From the NCBI GenBank assembly GCA_003991915.1, contig RQTK01000028.1, positions 431,586 through 495,585 of the forward strand: a stretch of DNA of 64,000 bases, given 5' to 3'. The position numbers and the translations under genes were made by a program. This document shows, piece after piece, positions 1 to 13,900 of this stretch (positions are counted from its first letter, which is position 1; each line of letters starts with the position of its first letter). The notes beneath the pieces are model-generated. The model did no database searches. It saw only the letters and a program-made list of their open reading frames with translations, and was not told the origin of the DNA. This DNA comes from Elysia chlorotica. Taxonomy: Eukaryota; Mollusca; Gastropoda; Plakobranchidae.

Positions 1-295
1 GCCAACTGTTGTTTTTTTTTGTTTTTTTAATTTAAAGAAATATCATTGCAATGCCTTTAATGGAAATTAAATATAGACTTCAAAATTGAACTCCATTGTT
101 ACAAGAAAGATATAAATATGTATGTATATATATCATAACGCTTAATTTGTACTTGACATTTTAAATATTTATGGTGTATTTTAGATTATTGGCAATGAAT
201 AAGTGAAATAAATTATTGTGATCCAGTCGCCGGTGCTTAGTACACACAATTGATAGGATAACACTATGGTATCTGTTTGAATTGCCACTCCCCAG

Positions 296-448
296 GTCAA
301 TGTTTGTGGTGCTGGACAGTCTGAAGGAAGAGTCGAGCATCACCAAGACCCTGGCCATGACCTGGCTCACCCACGTCATACAGCGCGGAGACACGAGCCG
401 AGTCCTGCAGCCACTGCTGCTGATGCTGCTCCACCCAGACACTGCAAG
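296..448 (+). CDS. DOP1: DOP1 exon (first in window)
   Basis: Acceptor ...CACTCCCCAG at 295; donor GCAAG/GTATTAGC at 448. It encodes MFVVLDSLKEESSITKTLAM and ends LLLMLLHPDTA plus two bases of Arg. The reading frame enters in mid-codon, so exons exist upstream of the window. The donor sequence is the apparent seed of the minisatellite in the following intron. Confidence 0.9.
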
Positions 449-3400
449 GTATTAGCATCTTGGCATATTACTGCAACATAGCTGCCAACCAGCACGTAGA
501 ATACATATTTAGTGTGTATTTGATCTGCCGAGTTCATCCATATGATGGTTTAAAAAATTAGGTATACGACAGCATCCAGATGAAAAAAGGGTGTTCACAA
601 AATTTACATAACAATAAACTTTGAAACTTCCGCCCATTAGATCAGGGCTGCCACTTATCCGTGGAAGGGCGAATAGCCCGTGAGTTGTCAGTGGATCCGC
701 CTACGTGCCGTGAACATCGGTCCGTGGTCCGTGTTTTTGGCCATTTTTGGGGCTCTTTCTGTGCTGCGATCTGGCAATTTTCCGTGAAATTTTAAACTGC
801 TGAAGACATTTACTCCAATAAAATTTCCGTTAAAAATTATTAGAGGTGGCAGTGATCATAATCTTTCTTCGGCGGGTCCGCGGAAATCAGCGATTTTGAC
901 CTGGTCGCTACTTTTTCTGCATTTTCCCCCTTTTCTTCTAAGTCCACAAATCACAGATTTTGCCTTTGAGCGGTATTGGAATGAACACATCATGTCATCC
1001 TATCTGAACGGTATTGATAATAATTTTATTTAACGGTTGGGTCAGTTTGCAAGAAAAATTTAATGTGTAACTGTAACACAATGCAAATCGCCAAATTTAC
1101 CTTTTTGGGGCCAACATGGCCTGGATTGACAGATGTATGACCCAGCAGGCGTCGTTAATCGGTGTTCGCTGGGCAGTCTGACAGGTGAACTAAACGTTGG
1201 GTAGTTCGTCGCCGTACCCTGAAGAAGCCTGATGACTGAAGCGTTGCCTAGTGAGCGATCTGGGTCTGCAACAATGAACCATACCTATCAAACGCTGATG
1301 ACTTGGTAAACAATTTAAATCCATTGCTCCGTTTTTACCAAGTTGTAATTATTTTCAAACACCCAAACTGAAAATCTGTTTTTGCCTTCTCAAAAGTTGG
1401 AAGCTACGCTGCTAGAAATCTCTATATATTAGCGCCAGGTATTAGCATTTTGGTTAATTGCCGCAAAGTATTAGCTTCTTGAAAGATTACCGCAACGTAT
1501 TAGCTTCTTGAAAGATTACCGCACAGTATTGGCTTCTTGAAAGATTACCGCAAAGTATTAGCTTCTTGAAAGATTACCGCAAAGTATTAGCTTCTTGAAA
1601 GATTACCGCAAAGTATTAGCTTCTTGAGATTTTACCGCAAAGTATTAGCTTCTTGAAATTTTACCGCAAAGTATTAGCTTCTTGAAATTTTACTGCAAAG
1701 TATTAGCTTCTTGAAATTTTACCGCAAAGTATTAGCTTCTTGAAAGATTACCGCAAAGTATTAGCTTCTTGAAAGATTACCGCAAAGTATTAGCTTCTTG
1801 AAAGATTACCGCAAAGTATTAGCTTCTTGAAAGATTACCGCAAAGTATTAGCTTCTTGAGATTTCACCGCAAAGTATTAGCTTCTTGAAATTTTACCGCA
1901 AAGTATTAGCTTCTTGATAGATACTTCAAAGTATTAGCTTCTAGAAATTTTACTGCAAAGTATTGGCTTCTTGAAAGATTACCGCAAAGTATTGGCTTCT
2001 AGAAATTTTACTGCAAAGTATTAGCTTCTTGAAATATTACCGCAAAGTATTAGCTTCTTGAAATATTACTGCCAGGTTTTAGCACTTTGGTTTATTACCG
2101 CAAAGTATTGGTTTCTTGAAATTTTACAGCAAAATACTAGCTTCTGGAAATATTACCACCAGGTATTAGCATTTTGGTATTTTCGTTTATTACCGCAAAG
2201 TATTAGCTTTTTTATTACTGCAAGGTATGAGCATCTTGATTATATTACTGCAAGATATTAACATCTTGATATATTACTGCAAAGTATGAGCATCTTGATA
2301 TATTACTGCAATATATTAGCTTCTTGATATATTACCGCAAAATATTAACATTTTGGTACATTACATCTGTGAATGACGAATCACGCTTGGCCTAGTTTGG
2401 TGTGGCTAAAGCCTTTGACTTTGTACAGTTTATTGATAAATCTACCCACATTTGTCCACAGAATCTCCATCCAGCATGTCAGTGTTCATAAGCCCAAAAA
2501 AGTGTCAATCTCAGAGGATGGGGAAGAGGATGTTGAAGCTAAGATCTACGCCATCAGCTCTGAAGGGGGCAATGTGATCTACCACCTGAGCCAGCCGGGT
2601 CGACAGTCCAACCTGGCCAAGCTCAAGTCTGCCAGTGGCTGGAGCCTGGGCGGGTCACACAAGTCGCCAGAAGAGCTGCAGTCCTACGCCCTGAGCGTGA
2701 TGAACACGAAGACCGGGGCCGCCAGCACCGCGCCCGTCAGGACACACTCCGTCACCGACCTCAGCTTCGACAGGGTTAACCCGCAGGACATAAGCTTGCG
2801 CATTAACCCTTTTGGATCAGCCAGCTCTTTGGATAAACTGATTTTTGATGGTTATGACTTTCCACAATCAGCTTCTATGCCCAATCTGGAGGGAGTAAAA
2901 AGGCTCGATTCTTTTACATGCAAAAAGGAAGGAATCTTCTTTGATGGGAGTGATGTTGTAGAGGATCATTTCAAAGATGATAGTCTTTTCCATTCTGAGG
3001 ATGTTAAGAAAGATACAAATGGGCCCATAAAGAATACTCCAGAGAATCCTAATGATACAAGAAGCCTTGCTATAGATACTGAGAACAATGTTACAGATAG
3101 CACCTCTCAGACTGCCACAAGTTCTGCAACTGTTAAGGCAGACTCTCAAGCCAGCATTGTGGATGTAGACCAAGATTTGGAAGAAGGAGATGGTGAAGAT
3201 CGGAGAGCCAGTACGCCTTCTGTGAATTGCACCAGTGAAACAGCCTCCATCATAACAGTAGTCACGGAACCTTCGCCTGGTGAGGAAGAGAGTACAGATA
3301 AAAATAGGATGAGCGATGCATCAGTTGGTGAAAGAGGGGAAGCAGAAACCACTGATGTTTCAAAGACACCATCTGAGACTGGCAGCAGCGACAATGACAA

Positions 3401-6400
3401 TGTAGAAACAATCGTGAGAAACATCGTAGAAGAAATAGTGGCCTCTGCTGTGGCCAAGAACTCTCCTGTTAGAGGAGATTCATTGGTGTCTGACAGTGGC
3501 AGTATCATTAAGTGTGATTCTTCCAGTTTCGACCATCCTGAGGACAGTCACTCCGGCGACGATTGGAGGAAAGTGGCGCAGAGCTGTGGGGAGAGCACAG
3601 ACTCGGACAGCGATAACGCCGAGTTCCAAAGTCTGGTGGCCAGCAGTGCGAGTGAGTCCCACCTGCCACGTCTGAAATCTAGTGAGAACATTCTCCACGC
3701 CGGCAGCATGGACAGCCTGCTCAACAGTCGGTCAGGGGGTGTCGCCAACGAAGACGACGGGGATGGTGAACGTTGTAAAGATAGGAGAGACAATGACAAC
3801 CAAAACAGCTTTCTCAGTTCGTCTTCTTCCACGTACTTTGTTGACCACCGCAACCTTGACCCCAGCACTGACATCCACGAGCTGCACCTGCACATGTTGC
3901 TCTATGCCCAGCAGTACGACTTCCGGCGCACACTGTACGCTCTGTCCACTCTGAGGGCCATGCTCCACAACTGCCCGCGCCTGGTGGTCACTGCCATGGC
4001 AACGACGAGCATCAGCTCTGTGAGGGCGCCCCACCTCGCCAAGCTGCAGTCTCTTCTCGGTGAGGAAACAGATCGTTATGAATGTCCTATAAACTTTAGA
4101 ACTTTGTATGCTTCCCTCTTAATGCCTTATTGTTGCAAACATTCCTCTTAGCTTTATATATTATATTTGTGGGGGGGTTTTGCATTGGACAAAAACAAAT
4201 TTGACTGACATGTGAATAGGTTAAACAAACGAAAATTGAAAGAATGTTTTGAAAAATCAATCAATATTGTCATGTGTTATTCAGATGTAAAGTTTTTTTT
4301 ACATCGAGCCTCTACATTCTTGAAGAAAGCACACTCTATGAAATGAAAGGCATTTGATAATAAAACTTTGCTCCTGAGTATCTTGTCCTATTATTATATT
4401 ATTCCTTGAATCTCCAGGTCGTCACAGGAAGTCTGTGTTTGGGAAGAATTTTTTTGGTGAGCTTCCCCCAGAGATGATGTCGAGCTATCGCAGCAACATG
4501 TTTGTCGAGATCGTCATCTCGCTGTGCCTGTACTTCGTGCGCGGGTACTACCCAAACCTCATGATGCACAAGCTCACCAGGGAGGAGCTGCTGGGAAACA
4601 AGATGGTGACATTCATAGTTTTATGGTTTAAAATAACTGTCCAATAAAGCTATGAACAATTTTTGATTCTATACAAGAAAAATTAGTGTTGCTGGCATCT
4701 TGTGTAATCAATTTCAACCTTGAACTCTTTCCTTACCAACTCAGATTTTTATTCATTAGTTTAGTTTAAGCCTCTTGATTCCCTGTGGAACATAGGGCTG
4801 CAACAACAGCCCTCCACCAGACTCAATTCTGATTGGTCCTCTTCAGCTCGGCCCATGCGGTACCGGCGGCTTTTATCTCTGCCTCAATGCTGTGTCACTA
4901 AGTCTGCTTTGGGCGGTCAGGCGATCAGCCTTGCGTTTTCCTTGGGGGTTCCACTCCAGTGCTTGCCTTGTGATGTTGGATACAGGCTTTGGAAGTGTGT
5001 GGCCTATCCAGCCCCATTGATGCTTTCTTATCTTGATGTGGGTTTGCTTTGCTCTGTCCCACAGTTCTTTGTTTGAGACAACTTTGAGCCAACTTATGTT
5101 GAGGATGTTTCTGAGGCATTTGTACATGAATGTTTGCAGTTTATGGACGTTGATCTTGGTCACACGCCACGTTTCTGAGCCATAGAATAAGACTGAATTC
5201 ACGTTGGTATTGAAGATCCGCATTGGTCTCAGGGTATTGAAGGCGTATCTGGTCTTGTCTATTTGACATCTGATGTCCTTGTCTATCCACCCTATCTTTA
5301 CTTACAACAATTGGTAGCCGCAGTGGGTCTGCTTGTCTGTTATTGATTCTTATGGCCTCACACTTTGCGACAGTTATGTGGAGACCAGTCTTCTGGACTT
5401 CTGCTGCCATACGATATAGCTTCCCTTGTGTTTATATTCATAAACCGTCTTTAAAATCTGAGCTGGCCCAACCTTGGGGTAAGGAAAGTGCTACTAGGAA
5501 TTTTTCCCTTTTTTTTAAAGAAACAGATCCATAATACAACCCTTTTTTCTTTTCAGTTATCAAATCTTCTACAACGCTTTGGTCTAAATCGCTTTTCATA
5601 AGAGACTGTAGATGGCAGCAAGGAAAGTGTCGAGCTTTCTTGTTTCTTAAAGTTCTCACAGTCAGTTGAGATTCATGAGATCGCTTGATATGTTATTTTG
5701 GCACTAGAAATTGAAATTTGAGTGTAATTAAGACTGAATGACAGGAAACAGAGGCTAAATATTACTTAACAAAATTTGTAAATTGTGAAGTTATTTGAAA
5801 ATGTAGAATTAAACTGACTAAATTGGATAAAACTTCAATGCTAGTTTTCATACTATTTTTTTTTCATTTTGTAAGGTATAAAGGGAATTTTCATCGAACA
5901 CAGTATCTTTTCTTGTTAATGAAGGGGAATTATTCGTAAATAGGGAAAGCTGAAAAATGGATGATCTGAACAAATTTAATTTGAGTGTACATTAGAGTAC
6001 ATTTTGAATATTGGCATGCATTTGAAATTTGTGTAAATATTTAAGCAGTTTTTTTCCCCACACTTGGTCAGGTTCACATCCTTGGGGTAGAAATCCTCAC
6101 GCTGCTGATGTCTGAACTGCTGTCTATCATGAAGGAGAGCGGGAAAAGCTTTGTGTCGTACATCTCAGATCTGCTGTCACGCTGCAAGCTGCAGAAGTCA
6201 CTTCTGCACTGTCTCTTAGCGTCTGTGTACAATATGGGGCGCAGCCAAACAAACTCAGCATCAGAGTCAAATGAAGTTGATAAAAATGGTGTTTTAAACA
6301 GCAAAAGGCAAGTTAATCTATGATCAGAGATATTAATATTGATTTTGGGGGGGGGGAAGAATTTCAAATTTCAAAATGTATTGGAAATAGGAAACACACT

Positions 6401-9400
6401 TTATTCCATGTAATTTTATACTCTGTAAATGAATGTGTCATAAAGCTTTGTTACAATAAAAATCTAATGTTCACATGTTTTATTTTCTGTAAGCCTTAGT
6501 CTTTTTAATTTTATTTTACTTTAATTCAAATAAACATTCCACTAAAATAGTAACAAATGATTGAAACAACTTTGAATTTGAGTAAAGTATAGTCATTGAA
6601 ATGAATTTTCTGACAGGCGTATTTTGAGTATGCCTTATTATTTCCCCTCTGCCCCTCATACAGAGGCAATACAATCAGCAAGAACAGCTACGGGTCAAGC
6701 CGTGCCAGGGAGGGGGCTCCCACCAAGGCTGAGGCCACACTCAAGTTGACAGAGATGATTATTGACTTCAACGAGAATCGCCTGGATCCCAGTGTCAACG
6801 ACACATTCCAGATGCGTCTGCTGCAGCTGATGCTAGTCACTATTATGCTGGAGGAGAGGATACGCCACGGCGAGATGGACTCTGCTACGCACCATACAGA
6901 CAGGCCACATCTGACGGTGAGTTAAGAGGTCCGAGGGTTAAAGTCTTTATGATTTCATCATCATTGCCTCATCATGGCTCAGGTGCTAGACCACCAACCA
7001 ACCTTTTCCTAGGCCATGTATTTCCACAGTGATGCCAATTCTCCATAAATTTAAGGAATTCCGTAAAAAGAAAATCGTCTGTCAAAGTTTCGTAAAAAAC
7101 AAAATCACCGGTCCGATTTCCGTCAAGGTTCGCCAAAGTTCTCCGTCAATCTCTGTGCAGCCGTGCATTAGACTTAAGGAAACGGGAAAAGCCTTTTAAC
7201 GGATGAAGCTAACTGGAAAAAGTATTAACATCACTGAGCGTGCGTTATTCAATAACAAAGTTTCAACATCCGACCCTTCTATTTGAGTACCTTTAGTTAG
7301 GAGTATCAGATTTATGTGAAAACTTATCTCGAACAAAGACTCCTGTTGGATTTATTTTGTGTGATTCAAAGTGCCACTGCATGTGTGTACTAGGTTTAAA
7401 CTAGGCTTGCAGGAGGAGTATCTAGATCTAAGGACTCCATGTAGAATCTAGATCTAGATCTAGACAAAGTTTGGTCATGGTGGAATTCGTTGATCGTGTT
7501 GGTCCAATGGACATTGAAGAAATTGATAAAGGAGTGGAAATCGGCATGGGTTAGACAAGAAAAATGCAAATGGCGATTTCTTATCGGATCACTGCCGTAA
7601 GTTAAGCTAGTGTTCTTACTGCATCACATGTAAAACAGAGGCAATTATGGTTCCAACGGAAAAAAGGGCCCAGCATAGCCATGCTAAGAATAATACATCA
7701 TTGATCGTAAAGCCTTGAAAATTAGCCAGGCCTGCTTACCACCCTCAATTTGCTCCAACTTCGCTATGCAATCTATAGATTCGAAGATCTCTCAATACAA
7801 TAAAAATAAACTTATTTGAGTAAGAAGTTTGTCGTTCTTATTTTGCTTAAAATAATATACTACTGACATTGGTTGGGGCATGTTTAGAGGTTCTTAATCT
7901 TAAAAATAATCCAGTTGGCATCACTGCCTCATCCATCTCCCTGACTCTTTTCTCTGTCCCACTTGATGTCTTGCCCTGGGGATTCCAATCCAGTGCATTG
8001 TGATTTGGTGGTAGAATTAGCTAGAGTTGATCTATTTTTGTAGAATCGTAGCAACCATCTATGTTTAGCCATCTCACACAATGTCTAGTCGTGCTTCAGT
8101 TTGCAGTCACAAACAGTACCTGTACAATTTATTAAGAAACTGTTTTAAAATAGGGACAACATTTGAACTGGGTGGGTAAAATAGTTGCACCATTTCGAGG
8201 TAAGCTTGATATTTCTTGTAGTATTTTAACTCAAAACTCCTCTTTTAATCTTTTCACATGGCATGCTTCAAGGGCTATCCTTTGTGTACGCACTATTTTG
8301 TGGAATTTTTTAGACTCTATTCAATGTAAAAGCTTAGATATTTCTTATTTCAAACTGGAAGTTGTTCATTTTAATGCAAAGATGTCCTAGCACAAGAGCA
8401 TATAAATAGTGCAGCGTGATGGGAAAAGGTTAAAATAGAAGCCTTCTTTTTTTGTTCAAAACTAGTTGAAACGGAAAAGCTTTATTTTGTTTTCAATATT
8501 TTCAACTTTTTGTCCATTCTATTCTCAGATTAGGTTAACATAGTATCGAAATAAATTTGTCGTGCCATAGGAATTACCTATGATGTCCTTATATTATCAC
8601 TCTTGCATGTTGAACGCACACTACAACCTGTCACAGGAATGATCCATCATATTCCCCCCCTCCCTGTTGAACGCACACTACAACCAGTCACAGTATTCCT
8701 ACCCCAACTGCCCCAACCCCCTTATACCTCCCTGATGAATGCGCACTGCAGCTTGTCACAGGAATGATCCACCATTTTGTTTCCCACCCCCCCCCCTCCT
8801 CAGTCGTCCCTGTTGAATGCGCACTACAACTTGTCACAGGAATGATCCACCATTTTGTTTCCCACCCCCCCCCCTCCTCAGTCGTCTCGTCCCTGCTGAA
8901 TGCGCACTACAACCCCAGCCAGCCTGTGGTGCAGCAGGAGATGTTTCTCAGTGCGGTGTGGAGCGCGCTGAAGCAGCACCACCAGGCCCACCTGCACCGC
9001 CACTGGGTCGGCCTGGTGACCTCGGCCATGCCCTACATGGGCTGCGCGATGCCTCGCACCGTGCTCTGCGTGGTCCTCCAGCTGTGCCGCAACCTGGACC
9101 TCATGGCTCTCGACCTGAGCAAAAAGAGGTCGGTGTCATCAGCCTGAATCTTTCCACGTGGTCTATCTCATTTCTCAAGTACTAGAGGTGTACAGTGTTT
9201 TAGGGATTAGATAGATTGTTTTACAACTGAGAGGACCATCTGTGTGATATATACCAAGCAATTTTTATTCTTATACTTTGGGTTTTTATTTCATTTCTTT
9301 GTGCTTATAAGACAACATCAACATATAAGGAATATCCTCAAAAATCCTTATTTCACGACAATTTGAGGTTTTTGTGAATAACCTCCCTTGTCTGTTCTTT

Positions 9401-10891
9401 CCAAGCGGCAAAGATGATAAATGTTGGCATATAAGGCTTGCCATTTTTTTTTTTTTATATTAGGAATCAGTACTATAAAAAAATGACTTACTGTACAAAA
9501 TATCCAATTTCAAACTAGGCAGAGTCTTATGGTTTTAGATTTTGCAAACAAGAGATCAGTTAAATCTTCATTTCTTCATGAGGCTCAATGTATGTGATGA
9601 TTAATTTATTGTCAGCATTCTCTTGATTTTTTTTTAACAACATAAAAAAATAGGTTATCAGTAAGTAAGAATTTAGTTACTTTTGAACAAAAAAGAGGAA
9701 TAAAAAAAGGAGTAACCAATATTGTAAGAATCAATTACAGCAGTAAGTAACCAAGCTGAATTAAAGAGATTACACATTATGTCCTAATATTCAGCTTAGA
9801 TACCTACCAGTTGTCTCTTGCAAAAATTAAGAAGCAATCCAAAAAACTTAGAAACCTTACAGCAGCCTGATGATGAATCCATCCTTGCGCACAGAGAATC
9901 GGCCGTGTGGTCTCCAGTGCTTGTGTTTTCTGTGCACCTCTAACGCACACTTGACTGTGAGACCACAGAGCAGGCTGAGTGAGAGACACCCCAGGGACTC
10001 AGGGTGATGTGTGATCACGCTGATACTGAAGGCTGCTCTACAAACACAATTTGCATGTTCTCCATAGAGAGAGGCATCTCTGCACTCTCTGGGTTTACAG
10101 TCTTTTAGGTTTCCCTGGATTCCTTGTGCCAACGGGCTAATTTTGACTTTGATTTCTATAAATGATTTAAGGCATTTTTGGTGGGAGGAAAAATACCAAA
10201 CTGTATGTAGAAAGAGGAGGATGAGTGGTACATGTAATTACTTACAACATGGTATGTTGTCTACTTGCCTTATTTGTCTGTGTTTGGGCTGTTGTCACAT
10301 GTGCACGCATGCTGATCAACAAATGTTGGCATATAAGGCTTGCTGTTTTTATTTTTAATTGAGGAATCAGTAGGTTCTATATAGAGGGAGGGAGAGAAGA
10401 CAAAATATCAGGAGGAAGGCAAGACATGATAGATCATATGCTGGTTCATGAGGAATCAGTACTATAAAAAAATGACTTACTGTACAAAATATCCAATTTC
10501 ACACTAGGCAGAGTCTTATGGTTTTAGGTTTTGCAAACGAGAGATCAGTTAAATCTTCATTTCTTCATGAGGCTCAATGTATGTGATGATTAATTTATTG
10601 TCAGCATTCTCTTGATTTTTTTTATAGGTTATCAGTAAGTAAGAATTTAGTTACTTTTGAACAAAAAAGGAGTAACCAATATTGTAAGAATCAATTACAG
10701 CAGTAAGTAACCAAGCTGAATTAAAAAGGATTACACATTACGTTCTAATATTCAGCTTTGATACCTACCAGTTGTCTCTTGCAAAAATTAAGAAGCAATC
10801 CAAGAAACTTAGAAACCTTACAGCAGCCTGATGATGAATCCATCCTTGCGCACAGAGAATCAGCCGTGTGGTCTCCAGTGCTTGTGTTTTC

Positions 10892-10938
<47 letters not shown>

Positions 10939-13900
10939 GTTTTTTCTACCTCTCTGTATTTTTTTTTCTCACTCCAACTCTCTCTAACCATCTTTCTGAG
11001 TATTTTGCTCTTTCTTTCTTTTTTCTATTCAACCCCATCCCCCCCTTTTCTTTCTAATCTGAAAAGAGAAAGAGGAGGACGAGTTGTACGTGTGATTACT
11101 TACAACATGGTATGTTGCCTACTTGCCTTATTTGTCTGTGTTTGGGCTGTTGTCACATGTGCACGCATGCTGATCATCAAATGTTGGCATATAAGGCTTG
11201 CCGTGTTATTTTAAATTTCGGAATCAGTACTATAAAAAATGACTTACTGTACAAAATATCCAATTTCACACTAGGCAGAGGTTTATGGTTTTATATTTTG
11301 CAAACAAGAGATCAGTTAAATCTTCATTTCTTCATGAGGCTCAATGTATGTGATGATTAATTTATTGTCAGCATTCTCTTGATTTTTATTTAACAACATA
11401 AAAAAATAGGTTATCAGTAAGTAAGAATTTCGTTGCTTTTGAACAAAAAAGAGGAATAATAAAAAAAAAGGAGTAACCAATATTGTAAGAATCAATTACA
11501 GCAGTAAGTAACCAAGCTGAATTAAAAAGGATTACACATTACGTTCTAATATTCAGCTTTGATACCTACCAGTTGTCTCTTGCAAAAATTAAGAAGCAAT
11601 CCAAAAAACTTAGAAACCTTACAGCAGCCTGATGATGAATCCATCCTTGCGCACAGAGAATCAGCCGTGTGGTCTCCAGTGCTTGTGTTTTCTCTGTGAG
11701 AGCAGTTGGTGCTGTGAGACCACAGAGCAGGCTGAGTGAAGGACACCCCAGGGACTCAGGGTGATGTGTGATCACGCTGATACTGAAGGCTGCTCAACAA
11801 ATACAATTTTCATGTTCTCCATAGAGAGAGGCATCTATGCATTCTCTGGGTTTGCAGTCTTTTAGGTTTCCCTGGATTCCTTGTGGCAACGGGCTAATTT
11901 TGACTTTGATTTCTATAAATGATATAAGGCATTTTTGGTGGGAGGAAAAATACCAAACTGTATGTAGAAAGAGGAGGATGAGTGGTACATGTAATTACTT
12001 ACAACATGGTATGTTGCCTACTTGCCTTATTTGTCTGTGTTTGGGCTGTTGTCACATGTGCAAGCATGCTGATCAACAAATGTTGGCATATAAGGCTTGT
12101 CATTTTTTTTTAATTTAGGAATCAGTACTATAAAAAAATAACTTACTGTACAAAATATCCAATTTCACACTAGGCAGAGTCTTATGGTTTTATATTTTGC
12201 AAACAAGAGATCAGTTAAATCTTCATTTCTTCATGAGGCTCAATGTATGTGATCATTAATTTATTGTCAGCATTCTCTTGATTTTTTTTAACAACATAAA
12301 AAAAATAGGTTATCAGTAAGTAAGAATTTAGTTACTTTTGAACAAAAAAGAGAAATAAAGAAAAAAGGAGTAACCAATATTGTAAGAATCAGTTAACGCA
12401 GTAAGTGTCCAAGCTGAATTAAAGAGGATTACACATTACGTTCTAATATTCAGCTCAGATATCTACCAGTTGTCTCTTGCAAAAATTAAGAATCAATCCA
12501 AAAAACTTAGAAACCTTACAGCAGCCTGATGATGAATCCATCCTTGCGCACAGAGAATCAGCCGTGTGGTCTCCAGTGCTTGTGTTTTCTCTGCACCCCT
12601 AACGCACACTTGACTGTGAGACCACAGAGCAGGCTGAGTGAGAGACACCCCAGGGACTCAGGGTGATGTGTGATCACGCTGATACTGAAGGCTGCTCAAC
12701 AAATACAATTTTCATGTTCTCCATAGAGAGAGGCATCTATGCATTCTCTGGGTTTGCAGTCTTTTAGGTTTCCCTGGATTCCTTGTGGCAACGGGCTAAT
12801 TTTGAATTAGATTTTTTATAAATGATTAAGGCATTTTTGGTGGGAGGAAAAATACCAAACTGTATGTATGTGTATTTTTTTGTTTGAAATCGCGGCACTA
12901 GGTCGAGCATGCAGCGTGTGCCGCCAGACCACATGATCAGCATGCTAGAGGGACTGACCACTCTGTGCCACTACTGCCTGCTGGACAACAGCTCCCCTGT
13001 GTCCATAGGCCAGCCAGCACCCTCCTCCTCCCATGTTTCCACGGAAACGGCCAGTGCCGGTCAGATCTTGACCAACCTTATCCACGTTTTCAACCCCTCG
13101 ACCAGTGGCAAGGTTTGTGCTAAATCTTTAGAGATTTCTCCGAAAATTAGAATTACTTAAAAGTTAAAATGAATAGTAAATTACTTATATTTACACTGCA
13201 ACTTTTCTGTAAATTTACAGATTTTTTTTGGTGGTTTTGTTTTTTTTACTTCGATGTTGAGATTCATTATATTAGTAAAAGTCCTGCTTTAACTGGGAAA
13301 AAAATTCATGCAAAAATAAAGACTTGACCCAGTTTGCATCAACATAGATCTATAATTGATGATATTGGAGAAGCTCGTCAATATTCATATAAAATGTTTT
13401 TTGTTTTTTATTAAGGTGAAATTTTTTCTAGATTCCAACTATTAAGTGTATGAACATTTATCTTTATCAAGAATTTAGTAGGTGAATATATCAAATAGAA
13501 GAAAAATGCAAATCAAGCAAGAAAACTAAATTTCCTTTCTGAAACTCTGCTCTAGATTTTATGTCCATGTGGATTAAAGTTGTAATTGACAAAATGACAA
13601 ATTGCAAAATTGCATGAACATTTTTTGTTGATAAAAAATAATTCTTAAGTTGTTTTTTTTTAATGATTTTTAAACTTTACTACAAGAGCAGCAAATCTCA
13701 ATTCATCAAGAATGTGGTGACTGTTTGTATGTTTGACTGTATCAGGAGCAAATCTCAGTTCATCAACTGTTTGTATGTTTGACTGTATCAGGAGCAAAGC
13801 CCTGCCAGAGATTCTGCTCCAGTGCAGCCTGTGTTGGAGGCCAGGACTCGACTTCTCAGCGTCCTGCCGCGTGTGATGGCCTGCATGGCGACGCTGTGGA

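Noticed and set aside
2868..4034. Several open frames on the opposite strand and other frames of the large DOP1 exon
   Set aside because: Shadows of the real coding frame, which continues a conserved protein on both sides.
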